Made by a program: the position numbers and the translations under genes. A stretch of 58,958 nucleotides of DNA from Burkholderiales bacterium (GTDB taxonomy: Bacteria; Pseudomonadota; Gammaproteobacteria; Burkholderiales; SG8-41): the NCBI GenBank assembly GCA_030833315.1, contig JAURHM010000011.1, positions 1-58,958 of the forward strand, in the 5' to 3' direction. The notes beneath the pieces were generated by a model, which was not told the DNA's origin, searched no databases, and saw nothing but the letters and a program-made list of their open reading frames with translations. This document shows, piece after piece, positions 21,853-29,893 of the stretch (its first letter is position 1; the number at the start of each line of letters is the position of its first letter).

Positions 21853-22711
21853 ATGCCGCGGTCAGCCGGCCCGCCTGGTAGTCGCGCACTGCCTGCTCCA
21901 GTTCGGCAGTCGTGTTCATCACGAAGGGGCCGTATTGCGCCACCGGTTCGTTCAGCGGTAGCGCCGCCAGAAGAATGAACCTGGCGCCCTCGCCAGCGGC
22001 AACAATCCGCACGGCATCGCCTGCTGACAGCACACCGGCACTGCGCCAGGGCAAGACGCGCGGGGACTCTGCGCCGACCTGCACATCGCCCTCATAGACA
22101 TAGACAAAGGCATTGTGCGCCGGCGGCAGCGCGTGCTCGAACACGCCGTTGGCCGCCAGTTCAACATCAAAATAGACCGGTGCCGTGCTAAGTCCCTGGA
22201 TCGGCCCCGGGATTGCACCCTCCGGCGTTTGCAGGGTGCCCGCAATCACCTTGACACGCCCGCCGCCAGGCCAGTCCGCCGCGGGAATGGTGGCCGCCGG
22301 AATGTCGCGATAGCCCGCAGGCTTCATTTTTTCCCGGGCCGGCAGATTGATCCAAAGCTGGAACCCGCGCATGCGCCCTTCGGTCTGCTGCGGCATCTCT
22401 GAATGGATGATGCCGCGACCGGCAGTCATCCATTGCACATCGCCGCTTTTAAGGTCGCCGCGGTTGCCGAGATGGTCCTCGTGCAGCATGTGACCATCCA
22501 GCATGTACGTCACTGTTTCGAAACCGCGGTGCGGATGGCTGGGGAATCCGGCGATGTAATCGTCGGGGTTTTCGGTGCCGAACTCGTCGAGCATCAGAAA
22601 AGGGTCCAGTCGCGCCTGCGTTGACTGGCCGATGCTCCGGCGCAGTTTCACGCCGGCGCCGTCCGAAGTCGCCTGCGAGGGAATCACGCGCTGCAGAGTT
22701 CTTTTGGTCAT
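21851..22711 (-). CDS. Pirin family protein
   Basis: This 286-residue bicupin protein has the pirin N-terminal motif FPSHPHRGFETVTYMLDGHM and then HEDHLGNRGDLKSGDVQWMT, supplying the three His and one Glu that bind iron (about residues 56-103), followed by FQLWINLP. The C-terminal cupin (about 180-270) is normal. Pirins act as quercetinases or as redox-responsive cofactors of regulators; which applies here cannot be told. The length is typical. Confidence 0.95.
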   Translation of the reverse strand: MTKRTLQRVIPSQATSDGAGVKLRRSIGQSTQARLDPFLMLDEFGTENPDDYIAGFPSHPHRGFETVTYMLDGHMLHEDHLGNRGDLKSGDVQWMTAGRGIIHSEMPQQTEGRMRGFQLWINLPAREKMKPAGYRDIPAATIPAADWPGGGRVKVIAGTLQTPEGAIPGPIQGLSTAPVYFDVELAANGVFEHALPPAHNAFVYVYEGDVQVGAESPRVLPWRSAGVLSAGDAVRIVAAGEGARFILLAALPLNEPVAQYGPFVMNTTAELEQAVRDYQAGRLTAA

Positions 22712-22785
22712 GGCATCACCGGGAAAAAGCGGAAACCAAGATTACATCAGCGGCGAAGATCGCGCGATTGCGTGCCGGGGCCGCA

Positions 22786-22814
22786 CAAAAATAAATGGAC
22801 GGCAAAGCCGTCCG
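22786..22814 (-). terminator. Terminator after the CigR-like gene
   Basis: GGACGGC (22797-22803) pairs with GCCGTCC (22807-22813) across a three-base loop and is followed on the minus strand by ATTTATTTTTG. It lies about 20 bases past the stop at 22835. Confidence 0.8.
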
Positions 22815-22834
22815 TATCCGGGAGTCTTGCCGGA

Positions 22835-23338
22835 TTACATGCGGCCGAGATCGCTGATCGCATCCACCACCATCGAGGTGCCGACGGCAATCAACAGGAT
22901 GTCGGAAGCGACCCGGACATACTTGTGACCCGATGGCGGCGGCCCCAGCCTTGCCACGAGCTGGGAGGGCAAGTCGTAATAGACCACGTCGCGGGGCAGC
23001 GGATGCCCCTTGCTCCAATTCCTCGCCTGTCCCGGTGGCATGCAGCCATTGTTCTTCTTGGCCAGTCCCGGCGGGCATTTCCCGCCATGAAACTCCTGCG
23101 TGTAATACTCACGCACTACAGTATGCTGCTTATCAACAAAGTAGCTGCTGCGCTGCGACTGCTCGTTCTGCTTGCCGCCTTGCTGCTTGTCGCGGCCGTG
23201 ACCCTTGCCGATATGCTCGCCTTCCGGTCTGCCGCCACCGGCCCAGGAGGGCTTGTCCGCGTAAGCCGGCATCGCCAGCAGACTTCCTGCCGCAATCAGA
23301 ACAGCGGCCCATACTGAGTAGCCCGGATTTTTCCTCAT
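22835..23338 (-). CDS. CigR-like / RcnB-like small exported protein
   Basis: This 167-residue protein has a signal peptide (MRKNPGYSVWAAVLIAAGSL, with LAMPAYA following), a Gly/Lys/Gln-rich low-complexity middle (about 35-75) and a conserved C-terminal block: CPPGLAKKNNGCMPPGQARN, LPRDVVYYDLPSQLVARLGP and HKYVRVASDILLIAVGTSMV. This block is that of the CigR/RcnB-type periplasmic proteins, some described as anti-virulence regulators. The function here is unknown. ATG 23338 is preceded by AAAGGAAA. Confidence 0.8.
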   Translation of the reverse strand: MRKNPGYSVWAAVLIAAGSLLAMPAYADKPSWAGGGRPEGEHIGKGHGRDKQQGGKQNEQSQRSSYFVDKQHTVVREYYTQEFHGGKCPPGLAKKNNGCMPPGQARNWSKGHPLPRDVVYYDLPSQLVARLGPPPSGHKYVRVASDILLIAVGTSMVVDAISDLGRM

Positions 23339-23488
23339 TGTTGTTTCCTTTTTTCTGTTGCGCCTACCATCGCAGCGCACAGAGGAATACTACACACAAC
23401 AAGCCGGTTTGTTTGTGATTTACGGCACATTAAGTCGGTAACAGAACGTAACAGCGGGAACGTAACCGCGCCCCTTTACAGAAAAGGG

Positions 23489-24508
23489 CTATACCGTCGC
23501 CACCGGCGTCACCGGAGAACCCGCCGCCCCAGGCATGCGTAACGGCGGCGCGGTTAGCAGAAAGCGGCTTCGTTTGTGCTTGCGCAGCCAGGCCGCGAGT
23601 TCGGTGAAATACCACAGCTCGCCGAGATGGATGCCCAGCTTGACCAGACAGTGCTCGTGCAAGGGCAGTTGCGGGCCGCGGTGCGGCATGCGCGGATCCA
23701 GGCCCAGCGTGCCGGAACGTTCGACCGCAAGATTGTCCGCTGCGATCGCAGCAACGCCGGTATCGGAAATCCATTCCAGCAACCGCTTGTCATGCCCGTC
23801 GAGCACTGCGCACTGCATCTTGATCGCGTTATCGAGTGTGCCGTTGGCGTCGCGGATCAACTGGCCGAGACCGGTGTGCAGACACAGGATGTCACCCTGC
23901 TCGACCGTGATCGCATCATCCTTCATCACCTTTTCGAGCATTTCATATGTGATGTCGGTGCGCGCATCGCCGAAATGGTGTCGCAGATCAATCAGCACCG
24001 CACGCCCCTGCACACCGGTCTCGGCCATTGCTGCGACCGATAAAGCCCGGGCGCCGGTTTCTCCGTGAAGTCCGCGTCCCTGCTCATCCACCAGATGAAA
24101 GCCGTTGTAGGACACTTTTTCCGCGACGCCGTCGCCGTCGGCATCAAAATGTGTGCCCTTGTGCGCAAAGCCGTCCCAGTGCGTGGAATACTGCGAATAA
24201 AGAAAAATCGCTTCGTCGGATCCGACATCGGTGAAACGCGGATTGGTTTCACCCATATCTAGATTGAAATAAACCTTGCCCTCGCGGATCACCGGGTGAA
24301 ATTCGGGCGGTTTGCGGAAGGGGTTGAGTACGCTGCCGCCGGGCTTGTCGAGCGGGTGCGACAGGCAGAACACCAGCCCCGCCCGCACTTCCTTTAATGC
24401 GGCAAGACGGCGCGCCGGGGTCAGCAGATTCAGCCGGCCGTGCTGGTCATCATCGCCGAACTCGCCCCAGTTCGATCCATCGGGACGCTGCTTCCACCGC
24501 TTTGCCAT
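23489..24508 (-). CDS. Cyclase-family / kynurenine-formamidase-like hydrolase
   Basis: This 339-residue protein of the 'putative cyclase' family carries the diagnostic metal motif HWDGFAHKGTHFDADGDG (HxGTHxD, about residues 110-127) and a later His/Asp set (CLHTGLGQLIRD; AADNLAVERSG). Family members are Mn- or Zn-dependent amide or lactone hydrolases such as kynurenine formamidase and isatin hydrolase. The open N-terminus NWGEFGDDDQHGRLNLLTP is typical of the long subgroup. It is the last gene of the run hydroxyacid dehydrogenase, enoyl-CoA hydratase, Bug protein, cyclase. Confidence 0.9.
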   Translation of the reverse strand: MAKRWKQRPDGSNWGEFGDDDQHGRLNLLTPARRLAALKEVRAGLVFCLSHPLDKPGGSVLNPFRKPPEFHPVIREGKVYFNLDMGETNPRFTDVGSDEAIFLYSQYSTHWDGFAHKGTHFDADGDGVAEKVSYNGFHLVDEQGRGLHGETGARALSVAAMAETGVQGRAVLIDLRHHFGDARTDITYEMLEKVMKDDAITVEQGDILCLHTGLGQLIRDANGTLDNAIKMQCAVLDGHDKRLLEWISDTGVAAIAADNLAVERSGTLGLDPRMPHRGPQLPLHEHCLVKLGIHLGELWYFTELAAWLRKHKRSRFLLTAPPLRMPGAAGSPVTPVATV

Positions 24509-24548
24509 GCCACCTCCGTATTACTTTGAATACGACTGATTGCGCCGC

Positions 24549-25535
24549 TTACTCCAGGGTGATGTTAGCCGCCTTGACCACCTTCGCCCACTTGGCGATT
24601 TCCGCTTTCAGCCAGACCGCAAACTCCTGCGGCGAATTGCCCACTGGCACGCCGCCCTCGCTGTCAAAGCGTTTGCGTACTTCCGGCAGTTTCACGATTG
24701 CCACGATTTCGCGATTGAGCAAACGGATTACAGGCTCGGGAGTACCCCTCGGAACAAATATCCCCTGCCAAGTGCCGGACTGGAACCCCTTCAGTCCGGT
24801 TTCCGAAATTGTCGGCAGATCGGGAAACAACTGGGAACGCTCAAGACTGGTCACTGCAACCCCGCGCAATTTACCGGCACGGGTATGCGGCATCACCGAG
24901 GGCATGGTCGCAAACACCACCTGGATACGTCCGGACAGCAGATCAAGAATCGAACCTGATGCGCCCTTGTAAGGCACATGGGTCATGCGTGTTTTTGCCA
25001 TCAGGTTGAACAGTTCGCCCGCGAGATGCGGTCCGCCGCCATTGCCCGAAGAACCGAAATTCAGCTCGCCCGGTTTGGCCTGCGCAAGTTTGATCAGGTC
25101 CTGCACGGTATTCACCGGCAACGAGGGATTGACCACGAGGATCTGCGAAGCTGTTGAAGCCAGCGTGATCGGCGCCAGATCACGCTCGGAGTCGTAAGGC
25201 AGTTTTTTGTAGAGGCTGGGATTGACGCCGAAGGAACTGCCGACCAGCAGCATGGTGTAACCGTCGGGCGTCGCACGTGCCACGAGTTCCGCCGCCAGCA
25301 CCCCGCCGCCGCCACCACCGCGGTTGTCAACCACGAACTGCTGACCCAGTTGCTTGCTCAGTTCCGCGGTCACCATGCGCGCAACAAAGTCGGCATTGCC
25401 CCCGGCCGATTGAGCCACGATAAAACGCACCGGCCGCGTTGGATACGCTCCGGTGCGACTGTCAGCCGCCATTGCCACGTTTGCGCAAATTACCAGCGCC
25501 GCAAGCGTGACAGCAATTCGCACTGCCATGTTCAA
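24549..25535 (-). CDS. Bug/TctC-family receptor protein (no. 2)
   Basis: This 328-residue protein has a signal peptide (about 1-23), the loop IVAQSAGGNADFVAR, a glycine-rich VVDNRGGGGGGVLAAE and HVPYKGAS. Its ATG overlaps the stop of the enoyl-CoA hydratase gene by four bases, so the receptor is translated together with that enzyme, and the cyclase gene follows 40 bases later. This tight coupling ties the receptor's ligand to the pathway of these genes more firmly than for most Bug proteins in the window. Confidence 0.95.
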   Translation of the reverse strand: MNMAVRIAVTLAALVICANVAMAADSRTGAYPTRPVRFIVAQSAGGNADFVARMVTAELSKQLGQQFVVDNRGGGGGGVLAAELVARATPDGYTMLLVGSSFGVNPSLYKKLPYDSERDLAPITLASTASQILVVNPSLPVNTVQDLIKLAQAKPGELNFGSSGNGGGPHLAGELFNLMAKTRMTHVPYKGASGSILDLLSGRIQVVFATMPSVMPHTRAGKLRGVAVTSLERSQLFPDLPTISETGLKGFQSGTWQGIFVPRGTPEPVIRLLNREIVAIVKLPEVRKRFDSEGGVPVGNSPQEFAVWLKAEIAKWAKVVKAANITLE

Positions 25536-26326
25536 CGCCCCTTGAACACCGGCTTACGCTTCTCCATGAATGCGCGCCGGCCTTCAACGAAATCCTCGCT
25601 CGCACCGCAATCCTTGACCAGCTGATCACACAGTGCGTTGTCACGATCAGCGGAATCCTTCATCAGCTCGTCGACCACGCGCTTGGCGGTCAGAATCGAC
25701 AGCGGCGCGTTTTCCGCCATGGTCTGCGCCCAGGAACGCACGGTGTTTTCCAACTCGGCCACCGCCACCACCTCGTTGACGATGCCCATGCGCAAAGCCT
25801 GACTGGCGTTGTAACGGCGAGCGGTGAACACGAATTCCTTGGCCACCGAAGGCCCTACCAGTTCGACCAGCCGGCGCAGGCCTTCCATACCATAACCGAT
25901 ACCCAGTCGCGCGGCCGGAATGCCGAATTGCGCATCATCCGAACAGATGCGCATGTCACAGCTCAGCGCCAGCGACATGCCGCCGCCGATGCAATAACCG
26001 CGGATCATCGCCACCGTCGGCTTACCGGTACCGCGCAGGATGGCGCGCATGCCGGATGAAGTCTTCGCATAATTTTCCTGTGCGGCTGCATTGGCACGTT
26101 CATCTTCGAACTTGGAAATATCAGCGCCGGCAACAAAGGACTTGTCGCCCGCACCCGCCAGAACGATGACACGCACGCTGTCATCTTTCGAAAATGCGTC
26201 CAGCACCTCGCCGGCGGCCTGCCACATTTCCAGCGACACCGCGTTGCGGCGCTCGGGGTTGTTGAAAATCAGGAAGCCGATCGGACCTTCCTGGCGGGCC
26301 ACAATCTTGTCGGTTGTCGTTTTCAT
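25532..26326 (-). CDS. Enoyl-CoA hydratase/isomerase family protein
   Basis: This 264-residue crotonase-fold enzyme has the oxyanion-hole segments SFVAGADISKFED and RGYCIGGGMSLALSCDMRIC, and FGIPAARLGIGYGMEGLRRL. One of the usual catalytic glutamates is replaced by Gly or Met in this last segment, so the reaction need not be hydration; other crotonase chemistries are possible. It accepts an acyl-CoA thioester. It is second in the minus-strand operon, after the hydroxyacid dehydrogenase (116 bases) and overlapping the Bug gene. Confidence 0.9.
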   Translation of the reverse strand: MKTTTDKIVARQEGPIGFLIFNNPERRNAVSLEMWQAAGEVLDAFSKDDSVRVIVLAGAGDKSFVAGADISKFEDERANAAAQENYAKTSSGMRAILRGTGKPTVAMIRGYCIGGGMSLALSCDMRICSDDAQFGIPAARLGIGYGMEGLRRLVELVGPSVAKEFVFTARRYNASQALRMGIVNEVVAVAELENTVRSWAQTMAENAPLSILTAKRVVDELMKDSADRDNALCDQLVKDCGASEDFVEGRRAFMEKRKPVFKGR

Positions 26327-26442
26327 CTGCCGCTCCTTTGTCGATTAACCGGCCGCGCGTCAAAACGCGCAGTGCATTACCACTTAACCAATACCTCGAC
26401 CGGAGCGCCGCGTCTACGTTCGTTCCGCATCGTGTTCACTGT

Positions 26443-27429
26443 TCAGGCTCTCGCCCGCACTTCGGGATTCAGGAAATTGCGCGGGTCATGCACCCGGCCG
26501 TCCATCCAGGCGAGGATATTGTCAGCCGCGATCGTGCCCATGCGCGTCATCGCATCCGTAGTCGCCGCCGCGATGTGCGGGGTGACAATCACATTCGGCA
26601 TCTTGAACAACGGATTCGCCGCATCCGGCGGCTCGACGGCGTATGTATCCAGCCCCGCCCCGGCAAGACGCCCCGACCGCAGGGCGTCGATCAGCGCCAA
26701 CTCGTCCACCACCGGGCCACGCGAAGTATTGATCAGCAAGGCGCCGGGTTTCATACGCGCAAACTGCGTCGCGCCGATCATGCCCCGGGTTTTATCGGTC
26801 AGCGGACAATGCAGACTGAGAATATCTATTTGATCCAGCAGGCGATCGAGATCAGGCTCCACGCGCATGCCCGGCAGCGGATTGATCGCCGATCGCGTGT
26901 TGATAATCACCGCTGCACCGCAGGCCTGCGCCAGTCTTGCAGTGCGCTCGCCGATCTGGCCGAAGCCGACGATGCCCACGGTGCGGGTGCGGAAATCACG
27001 GATGAACAGGTCCAGATTGCGCCAGCCGCCGACCCGCGTCTCTCGGTCGAAGCGCGGCAATTCCCGCGTTAGCGCCAGCATCATCGCCAGTGAATGTTCT
27101 GCCACCGCATCGGCATTGGCTCCGCCGGTCACCATCACCGCGATGCCCAGGCTCGTGGCGGCGGCGATATCCACCGAATCCACGCCAGCGCCGTGTTTGG
27201 CGATGATCCTCAGTCCCGAAGCGGAAGCCAGCACCCGGGCGCTCAGTGGCGGCGAACCGCGCAGCAGGATCGCCGCCGGCTTGTGCCGTGCCAGCGCCGC
27301 AATCAGGTCATCCTCGCTGATCGAATTGGTCATGAAGGCGGGTTCAAGACCGCCATCGCGCAGCAGCTTCTGGGCCAGATCGGAAACGGTTTCTGCAGTT
27401 ACCAGCACTATCGGTTTGTTCAACGGCAA
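26443..27429 (-). CDS. D-2-hydroxyacid dehydrogenase (NAD-dependent)
   Basis: This 328-residue member of the D-isomer-specific family has an NAD-binding Rossmann motif (TVGIVGFGQIGERTARLAQA), the catalytic Arg in LINTSRGPVVDE, the Glu in AGLDTYAVEPP and the His in VIVTPHIAAAT. Such enzymes interconvert 2-oxo acids and D-2-hydroxy acids (glyoxylate/hydroxypyruvate, phosphoglycerate and others); the exact substrate is not evident. It is the first gene of the minus-strand catabolic operon, divergent from the Bug gene at 27603. Confidence 0.92.
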   Translation of the reverse strand: MPLNKPIVLVTAETVSDLAQKLLRDGGLEPAFMTNSISEDDLIAALARHKPAAILLRGSPPLSARVLASASGLRIIAKHGAGVDSVDIAAATSLGIAVMVTGGANADAVAEHSLAMMLALTRELPRFDRETRVGGWRNLDLFIRDFRTRTVGIVGFGQIGERTARLAQACGAAVIINTRSAINPLPGMRVEPDLDRLLDQIDILSLHCPLTDKTRGMIGATQFARMKPGALLINTSRGPVVDELALIDALRSGRLAGAGLDTYAVEPPDAANPLFKMPNVIVTPHIAAATTDAMTRMGTIAADNILAWMDGRVHDPRNFLNPEVRARA

Positions 27430-27602
27430 CTCCCGGTCGGTTCAGCCCCGGGCGGGGCGGCGTCCGGATTATCCCACCTGCCGCACAAAAACTTGTTGCC
27501 CCATGTCCATTCAATGCCACTAGAATGGATGTGTCGGCGATGAGCACAAAAAAATCCGCGCACGCCACGCCTCATGTAATCCACCGCATTGGAGGAGAAA
27601 TT

Positions 27603-28565
27603 ATGCGTTGCAGCACCCGCATCACGCTTGGCCTGATTGCAATCCTGCTGTCCGGACTTGTCGCAGCCCAGCAATACCCCGCGCGACCGATCCGCGTCAT
27701 CGTTCCCTTCCCGGCGGGCGGCAACGTCGACGTTTTTTCGCGCGTGCTGTTCCGCCAGGTTGAAAGTGAAATCGGCGGCACCTTCGTCATCGACAACCGC
27801 GGCGGCGCCAACGGTATCGTCGGCGCCGACACCGTTAAAAACGCCTCACCCGACGGCTACACGGTGATGAACACGTCCTTCAGTTTCGCCGTGAACCCGT
27901 CCATCCACAAAAAACTGCCCTTCGATATCTTGCGCGACTTCACGCCGATCACCAATGTCGCCACCGGCCTCGGCTATCTGATGGTGGTGCATCCCAGCCT
28001 GCCGGTGAAGTCGACCGCGGAACTGATCGAGGTCGCGAAAAAGCAGCCGCTGCGCTACAGCACCGCCGGCGTCGGCAACGGCCAGCATCTGGCCGGCGCA
28101 CTGCTCGGCAGCATGGCGAAAATCGAAATGCTCCATGTTCCCTACAAGGGCGGCGGTCCGGCGATGACCGCCGTTGCCAGCGGTGAAGTCCAGGTTCATT
28201 TCCCGGCGGCTTCGGTCGGGCAGCCCATGCACAAGACGGGACGGGTGCGCGCCATCGCCTTCACCGGCGCCAAACGCCTGTCGACCATGCCGGAGCTGCC
28301 GACCATCGGCGAAACCGTTGCCGGTTATGTCAGCGACGCTGGCTGGCACGGCATGTTCGGTCCGGCAAAACTGCCGGCACCGATCACACTCAAACTGCAG
28401 AAAGCGGTACACAAGGCGCTGCAGGAGCCGAAAATCCACGCCCATTTCGTCGACAACGGCTATGAGCCCAACGGTGATCCACCCGATGTGTGGGCCAAGC
28501 AGTATCGCGCGGACGTCAAACGCTTCGCCGAAATCGCCAAGGCTGCGGGAATAGAACCCCAATAA
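27603..28565 (+). CDS. Bug/TctC-family receptor protein (no. 3)
   Basis: This 320-residue protein has a signal peptide ending VAAQQYP, the loop VPFPAGGNVDVFSR, VIDNRGGANGIVGAD and HVPYKGGG. The start at 27603 follows GGAGGAGA; the frame itself opens 78 bases earlier without a signal. It stands alone on the plus strand between the divergent dehydrogenase operon and the selenoprotein pair, with an inverted repeat (about 28574-28597) but no U-tract after it. Confidence 0.95.
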   Translation: MRCSTRITLGLIAILLSGLVAAQQYPARPIRVIVPFPAGGNVDVFSRVLFRQVESEIGGTFVIDNRGGANGIVGADTVKNASPDGYTVMNTSFSFAVNPSIHKKLPFDILRDFTPITNVATGLGYLMVVHPSLPVKSTAELIEVAKKQPLRYSTAGVGNGQHLAGALLGSMAKIEMLHVPYKGGGPAMTAVASGEVQVHFPAASVGQPMHKTGRVRAIAFTGAKRLSTMPELPTIGETVAGYVSDAGWHGMFGPAKLPAPITLKLQKAVHKALQEPKIHAHFVDNGYEPNGDPPDVWAKQYRADVKRFAEIAKAAGIEPQ

Positions 28566-28641
28566 CCCCTGTGCCGACGGTCGCAGGGAAGCGACCGCCG
28601 GCAGCACGTCCACTACAATGCGCGAATGCCGGCTGCACCCG

Positions 28642-28669
28642 TTGCGCTGTCATGCAATGTCGCTACAAT
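28642..28669 (+). promoter_or_regulatory. Sigma-70-like promoter of the selenoprotein pair
   Basis: TTGCGC (28642-28647) and TACAAT (28664-28669) are separated by 16 bases, close to the vegetative consensus. Transcription would start around 28676, about 35 bases before the ATG at 28711. Predicted by eye only. Confidence 0.55.
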
Positions 28670-28710
28670 CAAACCGCGTGCAGACTTGCGCGTACGCTAA
28701 CGGAGATTTC

Positions 28711-29235
28711 ATGCGCCTTGATGCAAGACTTACGGCAATCCTCTGCGCCAGCGTGCTGTTTGCCGCTGCGCCGCTCACCGCGCCAGCTGAACCGCTGCAG
28801 CAACTGCCTTCACCGGTTCCCGTCCCCGCATTCAAGCTGCCCGGACTCAACGGCAGCAGTGGCAGCGACGCTGACCTGCGCAACAAGGTCACGGTGATCC
28901 GTTTCTGGGCCTCCTGGTGAAGCACCTGCATCGGTGAAATGCCCTCCGTGCAGAGGGCACATAACGAACTGAAAAAAGACGGTATCCAGGTCATCACCGT
29001 GTCGATCGACGGCATCGGTGAAGCTGCAGTGAAGCCGGTATTTACGAAAAACGGATACACCATGCCGGCACTGATTGACGCCAATATGGCCGTCGCCCGC
29101 GACTTCGGCGTGCGCAGCGTGCCGTCGACCGTGATCGTCGACGCCAAAGGCATGGTCCGGGTCCGCACCACGGGGCATGTCGATTTCGACGGCGCCGATC
29201 TACGGAATTACGCACGCAGCCTCAACCGCAAGTAG
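28711..29235 (+). CDS. Exported thioredoxin-like selenoprotein, UXXC (in-frame TGA read as Sec70)
   Basis: Reading through the TGA at 28918-28920 gives one 174-residue protein: signal peptide (about 1-26), a short linker, and a TlpA/thioredoxin domain. The TGA falls exactly at the first catalytic position: RFWASW-Sec-STC-IGEMPS, where relatives have WCxxC. Sequence after the TGA is in the same frame and fully thioredoxin-like, with the cis-proline loop GVRSVPSTVIVDAKG and a normal stop at 29233-29235. No other Cys is present in the mature chain. ATG 28711 follows CGGAGA. A stem-loop 19 bases after the TGA fits a bacterial SECIS. The likely role is reduction of a periplasmic partner, most simply the peroxiredoxin encoded next. 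Standard gene finders would split or lose it. A nonsense mutation is the alternative. Confidence 0.85.
28940..28959 (+). promoter_or_regulatory. Candidate SECIS stem-loop of the thioredoxin-like selenoprotein
   Basis: TGCCCTC (28940-28946) pairs perfectly with GAGGGCA (28953-28959) around the loop CGTGCA. The apical loop begins 26 nt after the TGA and has G as its second base; published descriptions of bacterial SECIS elements ask for a loop 16-37 nt from the UGA with a G among its first two bases. The stem is also coding sequence, as is normal in bacteria. SelB binding is inferred. Confidence 0.7.
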
Positions 29236-29255
29236 TTTTTCAACAGGAGACCGTG

Positions 29256-29828
29256 ATGACAACAGCTATCAGGCTTTACAGCTGGATGACTGCCGTACTG
29301 CTCGGAGCCGTGTTATCCGCTGCGCCCGCTCAGGCCCAGTCGCTGAAAGTAGGCGACAAGGCGCCGGATTTTTCGGTAATTTCATCAACCGGGAAAACGA
29401 TTGCGCTGGGCGACTACCTCGGCAAAAAGAATGTCGTGCTGTTTTTCTACATCGCGGCATTCACTGATACCTGAACCAGCGAAATCGTGGCCTTCCAGCT
29501 TGACCTTCCCAAGTTCGAGGCCACCAACACCCAGGTCCTGGGTGTCAGCGTCGATTTCAACAACGCCAATGTGATCTTTGCCGAACGGCTGGGACTGCGC
29601 TTCCCACTGCTCAGCGACACGCGCCGCATCATGACCCGAGAATACGGCGTCCTCAACAACGATCCGTCGATGGCCAATGACGCCAAACGCGTAGCCGGTT
29701 ACCTGCGTGCCAAACGCGCCTGGTTCATCATCGACAAGGCGGGCTTGATCCGCTACGCCAAGGTCGAGGATCCACGAGGCATCATGCCGAATGACGAACT
29801 GATCGAAGTGCTGCAGAAAATCCAGTAA
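29256..29828 (+). CDS. Exported peroxiredoxin (AhpC/TSA) selenoprotein (in-frame TGA read as Sec73)
   Basis: Reading through the TGA at 29472-29474 gives a 190-residue protein with a signal peptide (about 1-27, ending AQAQ) and a complete AhpC/TSA fold: VGDKAPDFSVISSTGK, then FFYIAAFTDT-Sec-TSEIVAFQ, where relatives have Thr-x-x-Cys with the peroxidatic Cys. The frame stays open with clear family sequence (LGVSVDF, LRFPLLSDT, AWFIIDKAGLIRYAKVED) to TAA at 29828. There is not one Cys codon in the gene, so it is a one-Sec enzyme without resolving Cys and needs an external reductant. AGGAGA lies before ATG 29256; a GTG one codon earlier is also possible. It lies 20 bases after the UXXC thioredoxin gene and is followed by a terminator. 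Confidence 0.85.
29487..29524 (+). promoter_or_regulatory. Candidate SECIS stem-loop of the peroxiredoxin selenoprotein
   Basis: A 7-bp lower stem (29487-29493 with 29518-29524) carries a 6-bp upper stem (29497-29502 with 29510-29515, one G-U pair) and a seven-base loop, starting 12 nt after the TGA with the apical loop about 28 nt away. The distance fits a bacterial SECIS. The loop as drawn (ACCTTCC) lacks the expected early G unless the closing G29502-C29510 pair is open, so this one is less certain than its neighbour. Confidence 0.5.
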
Positions 29829-29843
29829 GTTGTCATGCCAAAC

Positions 29844-29877
29844 AAAAAGGGCGGTGCAGGAATGCACCGCCCTTTTT
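29844..29877 (+). terminator. Bidirectional terminator after the selenoprotein pair
   Basis: GGGCGGTGCA (29849-29858) pairs with TGCACCGCCC (29863-29872) across a GGAA loop, flanked by A and T runs, so it can stop transcription from both sides: the selenoprotein pair on the plus strand and the Bug gene on the minus strand. Confidence 0.92.
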
Positions 29878-29893
29878 CATTTTGCGAACAGCT

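Noticed and set aside
28572-28600. Inverted repeat after Bug gene no. 3 as a terminator
   Set aside because: The stem is short and not followed by a U-tract; it may be chance in GC-rich sequence.
28918-28920. Reading the TGA as a simple nonsense mutation that makes the thioredoxin gene a pseudogene
   Set aside because: The stop falls exactly on the catalytic Cys codon, everything after it is intact, the neighbour gene shows the same thing at its own catalytic Cys, and a SECIS-like hairpin follows each. Two independent decay events with this pattern are very unlikely, though absence of Sec machinery would revive the idea.
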